In this document: in pieces, positions 52,566-61,691 of the stretch
Position numbering within the stretch: position 1 is the stretch's first letter
Layout: every line of letters starts with the position of its first letter
Assembly: GCA_045660825.1 (NCBI GenBank)
Contig: JAZREN010000046.1
Location: 6,207-70,206 of the forward strand
Direction: 5' to 3'
Source of the DNA: HGM04593 sp045660825
Lineage (GTDB): Bacteria; Bacteroidota; Bacteroidia; Bacteroidales; Bacteroidaceae
DNA: 64,000 nt
Position numbers and translations under genes: made by a program
Notes under the pieces: generated by a model
What the model was told of the DNA's origin: nothing
The model's input: the letters and a program-made list of their open reading frames with translations, nothing else
The model's database searches: none

Positions 52566-52639
52566 TGACCTCGACAGGATTCAAACCTGTAACCTTCTGA
52601 TCCGTAGTCAGATGCTCTATTCAGTTGAGCTACGAGGCC
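52566..52639 (-). tRNA. tRNA-Arg (anticodon ACG)
   Basis: On the minus strand the 74-nt sequence folds as a cloverleaf. The acceptor stem GGCCTCG / CGAGGTC has one G.U pair, the anticodon loop is CTACGGA with anticodon ACG, and the T arm is ACAGG-TTTGAAT-CCTGT. The discriminator is A. The 3' CCA is not encoded (CAAAG follows), so CCA is added by the nucleotidyltransferase. ACG is presumably edited to ICG to read CGU, CGC and CGA. Confidence 0.95.
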
Positions 52640-52680
52640 GTTTTTGTTGTTATCAACCGTGTTGTTTTCGTTTGACAGTG

Positions 52681-52688
52681 CAAAGGTA
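52681..52688 (-). promoter_or_regulatory. -7 promoter box TACCTTTG for tRNA-Arg
   Basis: A consensus box on the minus strand, 41 bases upstream of the mature tRNA 5' end. Confidence 0.65.
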
Positions 52689-52746
52689 CTGCTTTTTTTT
52701 ATACCTGCAAACTTTTAGCAACTTTTTTTTCAAAAAAATGCATTTT

Positions 52747-55029
52747 TTATTCCAGGAATCTTTCGTTGAACATGAACCACCCAAGCGAAATACCAAAGTT
52801 GACACGCTTTTTGCTTGAGCTATAATAATTTACGAATGCACTGGCCGAGATATTGGAAAATTGTGCCACCAACGTCAAATCTGCGATAAATTGAAAATCA
52901 TTGAAACGTTTTTTGCTGTAATAGGCGGTGCCGTCACTTTTTTCGTAAATTTTCCGATAGGGTATAAAGGCATAGAATCCGGGGCGGGCCTGCAAAAAAT
53001 TGTTCAATTTGAATATAGGTATCACTCCACCTGCGATGAACTGGTTAGCACGGAACTTCGGGTCGTAGTTGAAGATACTGTTCTGTGTTGGCGTGAAGGC
53101 ACCCGCCTGCATCATGGTTGCCTGATATGTGCGTGAGAGTCGGCGTGTAGAGTAGAACATCTGCGCATATGTACCAAGAGAGAATATCTTTCCAAGGTTG
53201 AAATTATCGCGTCGTGTGTAGCTTATCTGCAGCCACGACTGTACCTGTTCTTTGTTGTTCACGTCAACTATTCCCTGATACTTTTCGTTGCCTACGACAA
53301 ATTGTGCAATCAACGTCTCGTGCATGCCCTCTGTTGGGAACACCTTTTTGTTGAGTGTGTTTCCTTCAAACCTTATCGAGCCACTGAAGAGGGTAGACTC
53401 GTTGCTGTCGAACTGAGGCTTGTTCAGGTTTATTATCTCCGACTGCACATACTCATCCTTTATATTGCCCACTCCAATGCCGATCTCGGCCTTGCGTCGG
53501 TTGAGGAACGGGAACATGACCTTCATCTTCGCATAATACTCGCGCTGATGATTAAGCGCCACCAGTTTCTCATTCGAGAACAGGAAGTTCATGTTGTAAT
53601 AGTCGATAGTGGAGTATGAACCTATGAATTTCAGCGACACCGGCAGCGAGGTATAGAAATCGACACGCCCCGACAATTGTACATTATTATATACTTTACC
53701 GAAGTGTCCGTCAAGTATCAGCTCCTTTGAGTGGTTCTTGAGGGTCCTGTAGTGCAGACCAAAGTATATCTGGTTTGATATGCTCGTAGAGACCGCCGCA
53801 CCCATCTTCAGAGTGAAATGCGGGTTCAACGTCACATCCAGATGAAGAGTGTAGGCACTATCCTGCTCGTTGTAGACCGCATGTGGAATTATATCCTCGA
53901 TCATCTCGCCCGACAGCAGGCCATAGTAACCTCGCCTGCAATCCTCGAGCGTGAACTCGCGACCACGTTTGTGGAATTCTCCCGCAATGGCCTTCTCCTG
54001 TTCCTTGTTTACGCCATGCACAACGACGTCATTGAACACCCACTCGGGCACACGTTCCCTGAACGCCATGCGCTTGGCAGCAAGCATCTCGGCATTCTCG
54101 CGACGTCGCACACGTTGCTTTATCTCATCGGCATATTGGCATGCATTCTCATATCCCGTCTGAGTAACTGAGTTTATCTTATGAAAGTCAAGCAGTCCAA
54201 CACCTTTTATCGGCATCTCTATCAGGACACCTTTCTCTTCTGGTACGGTATAATCGCTACGTCCCATAATCAGATTTTCGGCCTGACTGACAATGTCACG
54301 GGCATCGGGCAACGTGGGAGTACTGCTAACAACACTTCCAATTATTATATCGGGTGCAAATTCCTCTTCCATCACATCGCGCGGGAAATTATTGTACAAT
54401 CCACCATCGTAGAGCAGCACACTGTCTACTTTTATCGGTTTGAAGAAAAATGGGTAGCTCATTGACGCACGTACAGCATCACCCAAGTCGCCATGGGAAA
54501 AGATGACCTGTTTCTTATTATATGCATCAGCTGCCACGCATCTGAACGGAACCATCAGCTTGTCGAAATCGTTCCCGCACGCGGCAGTGTAACCCGCAAA
54601 TGTCTCCATGAAACCAAGATTCATGGGAGCCGACTTTACAAGATGAGCCGATGGTTTTACAACATAAAGTGAATCCTTGAGGTCGAAATGCAGGCTTACC
54701 AAGTCGGGGACATCCTTATTCTTCTTGAAATAGAACATATACTTCTGGTCCATAGTTCCCGTGTACCAGCGCTGGAAATCTTCGGTTTTCATTATTTCCA
54801 CCATCTCATCGGGCGTGTATCCCATAGAGTAGAGAGCCGCGACAATAGCTCCCATAGATGTTCCTGCAACATAATCAATGGGAATGTTGTTCTCCTCGAG
54901 CATCCTTATTACACCGATGTGTGCCAATCCACGGGCGCCGCCACCACTCATGACAAGGCCGACCTTCTGTGCACAGAGCACTGAAGGAAGCAACAGAAGC
55001 AGAATTATGCATTGCAGCACACGTCTCAT
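52747..55029 (-). CDS. Patatin-like phospholipase fused to an Omp85-type barrel
   Basis: A 760-residue protein. A signal peptide (1-20) precedes a patatin domain (about 21-310) with oxyanion motif GGGARG (29-34), nucleophile Ser58 in GTSMG and the catalytic Asp in LYDGGLYNN. A POTRA-like segment (about 330-410) and a C-terminal outer-membrane barrel of the BamA/TamA type follow. The plan matches PlpD-type type Vd autotransporters, in which the lipase is exported or sits in the periplasm beside its barrel. Substrates are phospholipids. Confidence 0.9.
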   Translation of the reverse strand: MRRVLQCIILLLLLPSVLCAQKVGLVMSGGGARGLAHIGVIRMLEENNIPIDYVAGTSMGAIVAALYSMGYTPDEMVEIMKTEDFQRWYTGTMDQKYMFYFKKNKDVPDLVSLHFDLKDSLYVVKPSAHLVKSAPMNLGFMETFAGYTAACGNDFDKLMVPFRCVAADAYNKKQVIFSHGDLGDAVRASMSYPFFFKPIKVDSVLLYDGGLYNNFPRDVMEEEFAPDIIIGSVVSSTPTLPDARDIVSQAENLIMGRSDYTVPEEKGVLIEMPIKGVGLLDFHKINSVTQTGYENACQYADEIKQRVRRRENAEMLAAKRMAFRERVPEWVFNDVVVHGVNKEQEKAIAGEFHKRGREFTLEDCRRGYYGLLSGEMIEDIIPHAVYNEQDSAYTLHLDVTLNPHFTLKMGAAVSTSISNQIYFGLHYRTLKNHSKELILDGHFGKVYNNVQLSGRVDFYTSLPVSLKFIGSYSTIDYYNMNFLFSNEKLVALNHQREYYAKMKVMFPFLNRRKAEIGIGVGNIKDEYVQSEIINLNKPQFDSNESTLFSGSIRFEGNTLNKKVFPTEGMHETLIAQFVVGNEKYQGIVDVNNKEQVQSWLQISYTRRDNFNLGKIFSLGTYAQMFYSTRRLSRTYQATMMQAGAFTPTQNSIFNYDPKFRANQFIAGGVIPIFKLNNFLQARPGFYAFIPYRKIYEKSDGTAYYSKKRFNDFQFIADLTLVAQFSNISASAFVNYYSSSKKRVNFGISLGWFMFNERFLE

Positions 55030-55052
55030 TGTTACAGATGATTGTCAAAAGA

Positions 55053-55060
55053 CAAATTTA
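55053..55060 (-). promoter_or_regulatory. -7 promoter box TAAATTTG for the patatin gene
   Basis: It lies 23 bases upstream of the start codon on the minus strand. Confidence 0.6.
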
Positions 55061-55166
55061 GTGATTAATTTTATATAACAATGTACTTTATAAAGAGTTT
55101 GCTTTTCTTTTATCTGTTAATTTTCAGATTTAACCCCGACTGTAATGGATAAAGGATGTCTTGAAT

Positions 55167-55202
55167 AAAAAAAGTGGTATCTACCTCAAAGGCCGATACC
55201 AC
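55167..55202 (-). terminator. Terminator for the CBM9-like gene
   Basis: Stem GTGGTATC / GATACCAC (8 bp), followed on the minus strand by seven T residues. Confidence 0.8.
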
Positions 55203-55241
55203 AAAATTGATAGTGTGTCACATTTTATGCAGTCATGTGCA

Positions 55242-55877
55242 TCATTCAAATATCAATTTGCCGAACTGCTCGGGTCGATGAAAACTTGGCCCTTCCCACT
55301 CAATGGGGTTCCATGACAGGAAGTGTGGAGTAGGGAGCTCGTCGCCACATTTATAGAAATTGGCAGTCATCACTTTACCATCGAACGACTCAACGCCACT
55401 GCGGAACAATGCGGTCACTGGGATTACCTCAACAACATTCCATGAATGTTCGCCTGTACGCAATTCAAATGCCTCAGTGCCAAGTGATGGTGTACGCTCA
55501 ACACTGTCAAGAACCGCCTTGCAAGCCGGTTCTTTTGGAGCATCGGTCGGGTGCCATGCCAACAATAGTTTACCGGTGCAGGTACATTCAAAATTGTAAT
55601 AGTCGAGATTTCCCTCGGGCGATACAAAGAACTCTACGCAAGGGTCGGTCCATGTGCGTCCCTGGTCTTCGGTCACCGCAGCCTTTATATCATTCTCTGT
55701 TACAAGGAATTTGATATACAACCTTTTGCCATCATGGAACAGCTTGAAACCCGCGATTGGAATGTAGGGGTATTCCTCGGGCCAATTGCAGCAGTCGATG
55801 GCATGCGTGGGCAGAGTGTCGAAAATGATGTCCAAATTTTCCTGTGGAGCAATCTTGGGTACTGTAATTGTCTTCAT
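55242..55877 (-). CDS. Carbohydrate-binding family 9-like protein
   Basis: A 211-residue beta-sandwich protein. The motifs FLVTENDIKA, DPCVEFFVSPEG and YYNFECTCTGKLLLAW match the CBM9-like (DOMON-related) family common in Bacteroidota. No signal peptide is evident, so the location is uncertain. There is no catalytic domain; glycan or haem binding is possible. A single-gene transcript with its own promoter and terminator. Confidence 0.7.
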   Translation of the reverse strand: MKTITVPKIAPQENLDIIFDTLPTHAIDCCNWPEEYPYIPIAGFKLFHDGKRLYIKFLVTENDIKAAVTEDQGRTWTDPCVEFFVSPEGNLDYYNFECTCTGKLLLAWHPTDAPKEPACKAVLDSVERTPSLGTEAFELRTGEHSWNVVEVIPVTALFRSGVESFDGKVMTANFYKCGDELPTPHFLSWNPIEWEGPSFHRPEQFGKLIFE

Positions 55878-55905
55878 TGTCGCATCATTGTTATAAGTTC
55901 ATGTG

Positions 55906-55913
55906 CGAAGATA
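55906..55913 (-). promoter_or_regulatory. -7 promoter box TATCTTCG for the CBM9-like gene
   Basis: It lies 28 bases upstream of the start codon on the minus strand. Confidence 0.65.
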
Positions 55914-56041
55914 TATCAAAACATGTATAGTAATGCTGTTTTCTGTTTATTTTTTGACAATAATTGTACTACATCGTTATTTCCGATAGTTGTTATCGTA
56001 AAAAATGATGGATATATAGTGTAAAAATAAATTATAGATTG

Positions 56042-56049
56042 TAAATTTG
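56042..56049 (+). promoter_or_regulatory. -7 promoter box TAAATTTG for the DASS transporter
   Basis: It lies 47 bases before the start codon in an AT-rich leader. Confidence 0.55.
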
Positions 56050-56096
56050 TGCAAATTTTTGGGGAACATTAAATATTAATCAAATAATTATCAACT

Positions 56097-57590
56097 ATGT
56101 TTAAAAATTTCCCGGGATACAAGCTTCTGGAAAAGATTCAGAAGAGCAATTCCCACAAGAGAGAAAGAAAATTGCCTCTCAATGCCATCAAGCTGATTTT
56201 TATTGTTGCGATAACATCTGTTATTGCACTTTTGCCAACAGAATCATTCGGTATTGAAGGTCTGACAGTGGTTCACCAGCGTATCATCTCTTTGTTTGTG
56301 TTCGCTGCACTCATGTGGCTTACCGAGGCAATGCCTTCATGGGTAACATCAATGATTGTGGTTACAATCATGTTGCTCACTGTCTCTACCAGTGCATTCA
56401 ATTTCCTTCGTCCCGAGGACGGTGCCGGTCTGGTACCATTCAAGAGCATCATGGCTTGCTTCGCAAACCCGACAATCATGCTCTTCATCGGTGGTTTTGT
56501 GCTTGCAATCGGTTTGACAAAGGTTAAGCTCGACGTAGCTCTTGCACGTGTTCTTCTGAAGCCTTTCGGTACACGTTCTGAGATTGTATTGCTCGGTTTC
56601 ATCCTTGTAACAGCCATCTTCTCGGCATTCGTGAGCAACACAGCTACAGCAGCCATGATGCTTGCGTTCCTTACACCGGTATTGAAATCTTTGCCAGCCG
56701 ACGGCAAAGGCCGCATCGCGCTTGCATTGGCTATCCCTGTAGGTGCAAACCTTGGTGGTATGATCACACCAATCGGTACACCTCCTAACATGATTGCCCT
56801 TGACTACCTCTCTTCACAGGGTATGGGTATCAGCTTCGTAGACTGGACAATCAAGATGGCTCCATTCGTAATAGTACTTCTTTTGCTCTCATGGTTACTT
56901 TTGCGTGTCCTCTTCCCATTCAAGCAGAAGCACATCAAGATTGAGATTGAGGGCGATATCAAGTGGAACCGTCACACATGGTCGGTTGTTGCAGCATTCG
57001 CTATCACAATCTTCATGTGGATGTTTGGCACAGACCTCTGGGGCGTAGATACCAACGTTGTAGCCATGATTCCTATCGCAATCTTCTGTGCAACAGGTAT
57101 CCTCACACGTCGTGACCTCGAGGAGATTAACTGGAGTGTTCTTTGGATGGTTGCCGGTGGTTTCGCACTTGGTGTTGCATTGAACTACAAGGACGCAAGT
57201 TCTGTAAGCTTGAGCAGCCTTATCGTGAACACTGTTCCATTCGACAACTTCTCACCACTTGTAGTAATGATTCTTGCCGGTGTCATCTGCTTCGGTTTCT
57301 CAAACTTCATCTCTCACTCAGCAGCAACATCGTTGCTCGTTCCAGTGCTTGGTGTGGTAGCAGGTGGTCTTGGTTCATCACTCGACAGCTTCGGTGGTCC
57401 ACAGGCAATGTTGGTAGGTATTGCAATTGCATCTTCAGTTTCAATGATTCTGCCAATCTCTACACCTCCTAACGCCATTGCTCACTCAACTGGTTTCATT
57501 GAGCAGAAGGACATGATGAAGGTTGGTATAATCATTGGTCTCATGGGTCTTGCACTCGGTTATGCAATGTTAATCTTCATCGGCTTCTAA
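56097..57590 (+). CDS. DASS-family sodium/dicarboxylate symporter
   Basis: A 497-residue membrane protein with about 11-12 helices. The paired SNT-type substrate motifs are visible as VSNTATAAMM in the first half and SNFISHSAATS in the second, with the sodium-site PIGTPPN and PISTPPN loops. The family imports succinate, fumarate, malate or citrate with sodium. It is followed by a LysR regulator on the same strand, which may control it. Confidence 0.9.
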   Translation: MFKNFPGYKLLEKIQKSNSHKRERKLPLNAIKLIFIVAITSVIALLPTESFGIEGLTVVHQRIISLFVFAALMWLTEAMPSWVTSMIVVTIMLLTVSTSAFNFLRPEDGAGLVPFKSIMACFANPTIMLFIGGFVLAIGLTKVKLDVALARVLLKPFGTRSEIVLLGFILVTAIFSAFVSNTATAAMMLAFLTPVLKSLPADGKGRIALALAIPVGANLGGMITPIGTPPNMIALDYLSSQGMGISFVDWTIKMAPFVIVLLLLSWLLLRVLFPFKQKHIKIEIEGDIKWNRHTWSVVAAFAITIFMWMFGTDLWGVDTNVVAMIPIAIFCATGILTRRDLEEINWSVLWMVAGGFALGVALNYKDASSVSLSSLIVNTVPFDNFSPLVVMILAGVICFGFSNFISHSAATSLLVPVLGVVAGGLGSSLDSFGGPQAMLVGIAIASSVSMILPISTPPNAIAHSTGFIEQKDMMKVGIIIGLMGLALGYAMLIFIGF

Positions 57591-57619
57591 TAGCTCAAGA
57601 GAAAACACTTTTATATATT

Positions 57620-57656
57620 TCTGCTCCGCATAATTCGTTATGTGGAGCAGATTTCT
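57620..57656 (+). terminator. Terminator with UUCG tetraloop after the DASS gene
   Basis: A 14-bp stem TCTGCTCCGCATAA / TTATGTGGAGCAGA (one G.U) is capped by TTCG and followed by a short T run. It ends right where the lysR promoter box begins. Confidence 0.85.
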
Positions 57657-57664
57657 TATATTCG
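57657..57664 (+). promoter_or_regulatory. -7 promoter box TATATTCG for the LysR gene
   Basis: It lies 31 bases before the start codon, directly after the preceding terminator. Confidence 0.65.
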
Positions 57665-57695
57665 CACCCGAAACAAGAAACAGCTTATCACAGCT

Positions 57696-58601
57696 ATGGA
57701 ATTGCGACAACTGAAATACTTTGTAAAGAGCGCCGAATACCTCAATTTCTCGGTTGCAGCCAAGCATCTTTACATAACACAAAGCACGCTTTCGCAGCAG
57801 ATAAAACAGCTTGAGTACGAACTTGGGTTCGAACTTTTTCTGCGCAACAGCCGTCACATTTCTCTCACCGAGGCCGGTGAGGAGTTCCTGCCCTTTGCGC
57901 GCAAGACAATACAGGACGCTGAGGACGGCGTGCAGCGCCTCTATGACCTGCAGCATGTAAAGACCGGTACATTGAAAATCGGTGTCACATACAGTCTCAG
58001 TACGGTGCTCACCGAGGGCGTAATCTGTTTCCTCAAGGAATTCCCAGGCATAAAGCTCGAAATCATATACAAGACCGTTGACGAACTACTTGAGCTCTTG
58101 CGCGAACGAAAGGTTGATTTTGTGTTGTCCTACAAACCTTTATGCGAAGCGAATGATATTGATGCAATGCCGCTTTTTGAGAACACACTTGCACTTGTTG
58201 TCTCAAAGGAGCATCCGCTTGCCACGCGCAAGGATATCAAGTTACAGGAGCTTGTGGGGAAGACACTCCTGCTCCCTTCAAAAGGCCTGCAGGCACGCAC
58301 AATGCTCGACCGCTTGACCGAAAAAGAGGGTATTGAACTCCATTCGAGCCTCGAGCTTAATGAAACAAACATATTGCTACAGATGGTTGCGACAGGACAT
58401 TATGCCACAATTCTCTCGACATCGGCTGTATTCGGCAAGACACGCTTCAAGGCCGTACCGCTCGACGAACCCGGTAACATCATGGAAGCATCACTGCTGA
58501 GATTGAAGGACGCCTACCAGAAGACCGCAGCAACGAAGTTTATCAATATCCTGGTCGATACAGACGCTGTCAAACGCAGACTCATGAATATGTTTGAATA
58601 A
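57696..58601 (+). CDS. LysR-family transcriptional regulator
   Basis: A 301-residue protein. Residues 1-62 are the winged helix-turn-helix (MELRQLKYFVKSAEYLNFSV ... STLSQQIKQLEYELGFELF). Residues 90-295 are the periplasmic-binding-like effector domain. It resembles the OxyR/CysB-like subgroup, but no redox cysteine pair is evident (only two cysteines, one in CFLKEF). ATG at 57696 follows the promoter box and gives the family start; a longer frame begins upstream. The effector is unknown; the adjacent DASS gene makes a dicarboxylate plausible. Confidence 0.9.
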   Translation: MELRQLKYFVKSAEYLNFSVAAKHLYITQSTLSQQIKQLEYELGFELFLRNSRHISLTEAGEEFLPFARKTIQDAEDGVQRLYDLQHVKTGTLKIGVTYSLSTVLTEGVICFLKEFPGIKLEIIYKTVDELLELLRERKVDFVLSYKPLCEANDIDAMPLFENTLALVVSKEHPLATRKDIKLQELVGKTLLLPSKGLQARTMLDRLTEKEGIELHSSLELNETNILLQMVATGHYATILSTSAVFGKTRFKAVPLDEPGNIMEASLLRLKDAYQKTAATKFINILVDTDAVKRRLMNMFE

Positions 58602-58608
58602 GATAAAA

Positions 58609-58641
58609 AACACTGCCTAAGATTCATTTCTTGGCAGTGTT
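58609..58641. terminator. Terminator between LysR and small acidic gene
   Basis: Stem AACACTGCCTAAG / CTTGGCAGTGTT with one bulge lies between convergent genes and overlaps the stop codon of the minus-strand gene. A-rich on the left, T-rich on the right. Confidence 0.75.
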
Positions 58642-58854
58642 ATGTTTTTGTGCTTTGAGCATACGCTCCAGTTCCATTATCTCTTTATCCAGCGAAACAT
58701 TCAAGTCATCAAGATACTCTTCAAAACTTTGCGGGCGATTACATCTTTCGGTGTCACCGGTATCCTGTGGCGTCTCTCCGAAAAATTCAGCGCCCTCACC
58801 GGTAATCATGTAACGGTCATAAACCTCGTCATTCTCGTCCTCGTAGTCGCCCAT
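58624..58854 (-). CDS. Small acidic protein of unknown function
   Basis: A 76-residue protein, very acidic in its first half (MGDYEDENDEVYDRY) and ending in a short charged helix (LDKEIMELERMLKAQK). There is no signal peptide. It is 13 bases downstream of the DUF1573 gene and probably cotranscribed. The frame extends to 58884, overlapping the DUF1573 gene; the internal ATG at 58854 is preferred. Family not recognised. Confidence 0.55.
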   Translation of the reverse strand: MGDYEDENDEVYDRYMITGEGAEFFGETPQDTGDTERCNRPQSFEEYLDDLNVSLDKEIMELERMLKAQKHNTAKK

Positions 58855-58867
58855 AGCCGCAGGTAAA

Positions 58868-59293
58868 TTATTCCTCAACCTCAATTACCTCAAGTTCCTC
58901 AACCTTTGCAGGCAGCATCTCGCCCTTGATGTACACCTTTGTCATCTCGGTCTTGGCATTGCTGTGCACAGTGATGCTTGTCCTGAACTTGCGTGGAGCA
59001 CTTTTCTCTCCATTGAAGATTACAATGATTGAATCCTGTGCACCCGGTTTGATGGCATGAGTAGGGTACTCCTTGCCGGTACAGCGGCAACTGGTGAATA
59101 TCTGATGTATGTACAAGTCGGCATCACCGGTGTTGGTGAACACAAAGGCGCATTTGCGTATTGGTGTTTCGCGACCGAACTTTCCCAAGTCAATGACAGT
59201 GTTTTCGAATTTTATGTCGGCACGTTTTGGGTCATCGGCTTTTGCTACGAATGAGAACAGTGCGCAAAATATAAACAATAGTGTCTTTTTCAT
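58868..59293 (-). CDS. DUF1573 secreted protein
   Basis: A 141-residue protein with a signal peptide (MKKTLLFIFCALFSFVAKA) and an Ig-like DUF1573 domain. The family marks FVFTNTGDADLYIHQIFTSCRCTGKEY and KPGAQDSIIVIFN are present. The domain is abundant in Bacteroidota; its function is unknown, but protein binding in the periplasm is likely. It ends in an acidic tail. Confidence 0.85.
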   Translation of the reverse strand: MKKTLLFIFCALFSFVAKADDPKRADIKFENTVIDLGKFGRETPIRKCAFVFTNTGDADLYIHQIFTSCRCTGKEYPTHAIKPGAQDSIIVIFNGEKSAPRKFRTSITVHSNAKTEMTKVYIKGEMLPAKVEELEVIEVEE

Positions 59294-59315
59294 TCTGTTG
59301 TGTCTTTGTTTTTTA

Positions 59316-59323
59316 CAAAAGTA
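59316..59323 (-). promoter_or_regulatory. -7 promoter box TACTTTTG for the DUF1573 gene
   Basis: It lies 22 bases upstream of the start codon on the minus strand. Confidence 0.65.
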
Positions 59324-59360
59324 GTGTAAATCAATATTCCAGTTCAGTTTTTATGCTTTT

Positions 59361-61568
59361 TTAACCACGTTTCACCTGTTTCACTCCCTTCACGCCCTCA
59401 ATCTTGGCAATGAGTTTGTTGAGCTTGGTGTTGCCGCCAACAAGCAGTGACAAGGTTCCGGAGAAGAGAGTGTCGTGCGACTCGATGTTGATACCGCGCA
59501 TCATCACATCCTTCTCCTGTGAAATGACTGACGTAATGTTGGTCACAACACCGATGTTATCATTCCCCACAATGCGCAATGTAACGGGGAATAGCGCATT
59601 TGAGTTCTCAATCTCGCTCCAACGTGCCTCAATGACACGGTATGGGAAACGCTCCTGCAACTGTCGGGCGTTGGCGCAATCCTTGCGGTGAATGGATATT
59701 CCGCCATTGATTGTCACAAAGCCGAAGACATCATCGCCAAAGATAGGCGAACAGCATTTGGCAAGTTTGTAGTCAACTCCTTTGAGATTGCGCTCAATAA
59801 TGAGCACATCACCGTTACCATGTTGTTCATTTCCTGTGAAGGTAAAATCGCCCGCACTGCGCTGCACTTCGGTATTCTCGCTCTCGGGGTTGAGCAGCGC
59901 TTGATATCGTTTGATTACATCGGCAATATCAATCACTCCGTCCGACACGTTCTGGTAGAAATCTGTCAGGCGCTTGAAGCCCATCTTGCGTATCAGATGG
60001 TCCATTATAGACTCATCGAACTCAATCTTGTGATTCTTGAGCTTTCGAACAATGGTCTCGCGCCCCATATCGGCCTGTTTTGCACGTATCTCCTTCAATG
60101 CCTGGCGTATCTTAGCACGTGCACGGCCGGTCTGCACAATGTTTAGCCATGCAAGTTTGGGCGTCTGGCTATTGGAGGTAATGATTTCAACCTGGTCGCC
60201 ATTGTTAAGGGTGTGGCGCAGCGGCACATTACGTCCGTTGACAAGCGCTCCAGTGCATCGGCAACCCAAACCGGTGTGTATTGAAAAGGCAAAGTCGAGA
60301 ATTGTTGCACCTTTGGCAAGACGGTAAAGGTCACCCTTTGGGGTGAAGATGAATATCTCGTCCTTGTAGAGTTCCATCTTGAACTTACTCTCTACAGCAC
60401 CCTCATCGCTAATATTCTCAAGGGTATCACGGATTGATGCAAGCAGGTTGTCGAGTCCTTTCTCGCTCTGCACACCCTTGTAGCGCCAGTGTGCTGCCAA
60501 ACCATGCTCTGCAACCTCATCCATTCGCTCTGTACGTATCTGCACCTCAACCCAGCGTCCCTCGGGACCCATCACAGTAGTGTGCAACGACTCGTAACCG
60601 TTGCTCTTGGGCACAGAGAGCCAGTCGCGCAAGCGGTGAGGGTTTGGCGTGTACATATCAGCCACAATGGAATAAACCTGCCAACACTCGCTCTTTTCGT
60701 TCTGCGGCTTGCTGTCAATAATTATTCTGATGGCAAAGAGGTCATATATCTGTTCGAAGGAACATTGTTGCTTCTTCATCTTCTGCCAAATGGAGTTGAT
60801 GGACTTTGTGCGTCCCTTGATGCGGAACTTGATGTGCGGTTGCATCTTCAACTGCTTTTCAATAGGCTTGATGAACGATGCGATGTAGTCCTCACGCGAC
60901 GCCGCCGTCTCCTCGAGTTTGCGGCTCAGTTCGGCATAAATCTCCGTTTCGGTATATCGCAGCGCAAGGTCTTCCATTTCCGATTTCAGTTTGTAGAAAC
61001 CAAGCTTGTGCGCAAGCGGAATATATAGCTTTGACGCCTCATTGGCTACAAGGCGGCGTGCCTCGTCGTTGTCCGAGTCGAAAAGCCCGCGCAGCATCAC
61101 AAGACGGCTGGCAATCATTATCAGAATCACACGCATGTCGTTTGTGAACGAGAGCAACAGATTCCTGAAATTCTCGGACTCGATGGTGGGGCTTTTTGCA
61201 TAGAGCGAGTTTATCTGCATGAGATTGGTAAGAATCTTTGTGACACTCTCGCCATAAATTCCGTTTATCTCCTCAATGCTTGCCGTGCCGGCATTCACAC
61301 AACGGTTCAACAAGATACTGGTGATGATTTCATCCTGGAAACCGATTTCGTGCCCCACAAGCACAGCCGTCTGCATGTCGCTCACCACGGGGCTGAACCC
61401 AAGCGCATCACGTGTAATCTTGCCTTCGGCAATGGCACTCAATATTCTCTCGTGGATATATCTGTATGCAGCGGACTCGACTCCGCCCTCAATGTTCTTT
61501 ACAAGAACCTCGGTAAGTTCAAGGATTACTCTCTTCTCATCATCGGTGTGTATCAAAAGCTCGCTCAT
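59361..61568 (-). CDS. Rel-family (p)ppGpp synthetase with degenerate hydrolase domain
   Basis: A 735-residue RelA/SpoT homologue. The synthetase domain is intact in appearance: YDLFAIRIIID, RDWLSVPKSNGYESLHTTV and VEVQIRT. TGS (FTPKGDLYRLAKGATILDFAF), a zinc-finger-like KDCANARQL region and an ACT domain follow. In the N-terminal HD hydrolase domain the HDxxED metal motif is replaced (LLNRCVNAG where LLHDxVEDT is expected). It should therefore be a synthetase-only enzyme. Several starts are possible; ATG at 61568 follows AGGAG at a good distance and gives MSELLIH. Confidence 0.85.
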   Translation of the reverse strand: MSELLIHTDDEKRVILELTEVLVKNIEGGVESAAYRYIHERILSAIAEGKITRDALGFSPVVSDMQTAVLVGHEIGFQDEIITSILLNRCVNAGTASIEEINGIYGESVTKILTNLMQINSLYAKSPTIESENFRNLLLSFTNDMRVILIMIASRLVMLRGLFDSDNDEARRLVANEASKLYIPLAHKLGFYKLKSEMEDLALRYTETEIYAELSRKLEETAASREDYIASFIKPIEKQLKMQPHIKFRIKGRTKSINSIWQKMKKQQCSFEQIYDLFAIRIIIDSKPQNEKSECWQVYSIVADMYTPNPHRLRDWLSVPKSNGYESLHTTVMGPEGRWVEVQIRTERMDEVAEHGLAAHWRYKGVQSEKGLDNLLASIRDTLENISDEGAVESKFKMELYKDEIFIFTPKGDLYRLAKGATILDFAFSIHTGLGCRCTGALVNGRNVPLRHTLNNGDQVEIITSNSQTPKLAWLNIVQTGRARAKIRQALKEIRAKQADMGRETIVRKLKNHKIEFDESIMDHLIRKMGFKRLTDFYQNVSDGVIDIADVIKRYQALLNPESENTEVQRSAGDFTFTGNEQHGNGDVLIIERNLKGVDYKLAKCCSPIFGDDVFGFVTINGGISIHRKDCANARQLQERFPYRVIEARWSEIENSNALFPVTLRIVGNDNIGVVTNITSVISQEKDVMMRGINIESHDTLFSGTLSLLVGGNTKLNKLIAKIEGVKGVKQVKRG

Positions 61569-61593
61569 AATCATTTTCTCTCCTTTCAAAGTG

Positions 61594-61601
61594 CGAATTT
61601 A
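61594..61601 (-). promoter_or_regulatory. -7 promoter box TAAATTCG for the rel gene
   Basis: It lies 25 bases upstream of the chosen start on the minus strand. Confidence 0.6.
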
Positions 61602-61653
61602 GCTTTTCTATTTTAAATATCAGCATTTTTTTGTCATTTATAGAAATTATTCC

Positions 61654-61661
61654 TATTTTCG
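61654..61661 (+). promoter_or_regulatory. -7 promoter box TATTTTCG for the DUF4301 gene
   Basis: It lies 30 bases before the start codon. Confidence 0.6.
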
Positions 61662-61691
61662 CTAACAGAAAAACTTTTAAACTTCCATACT

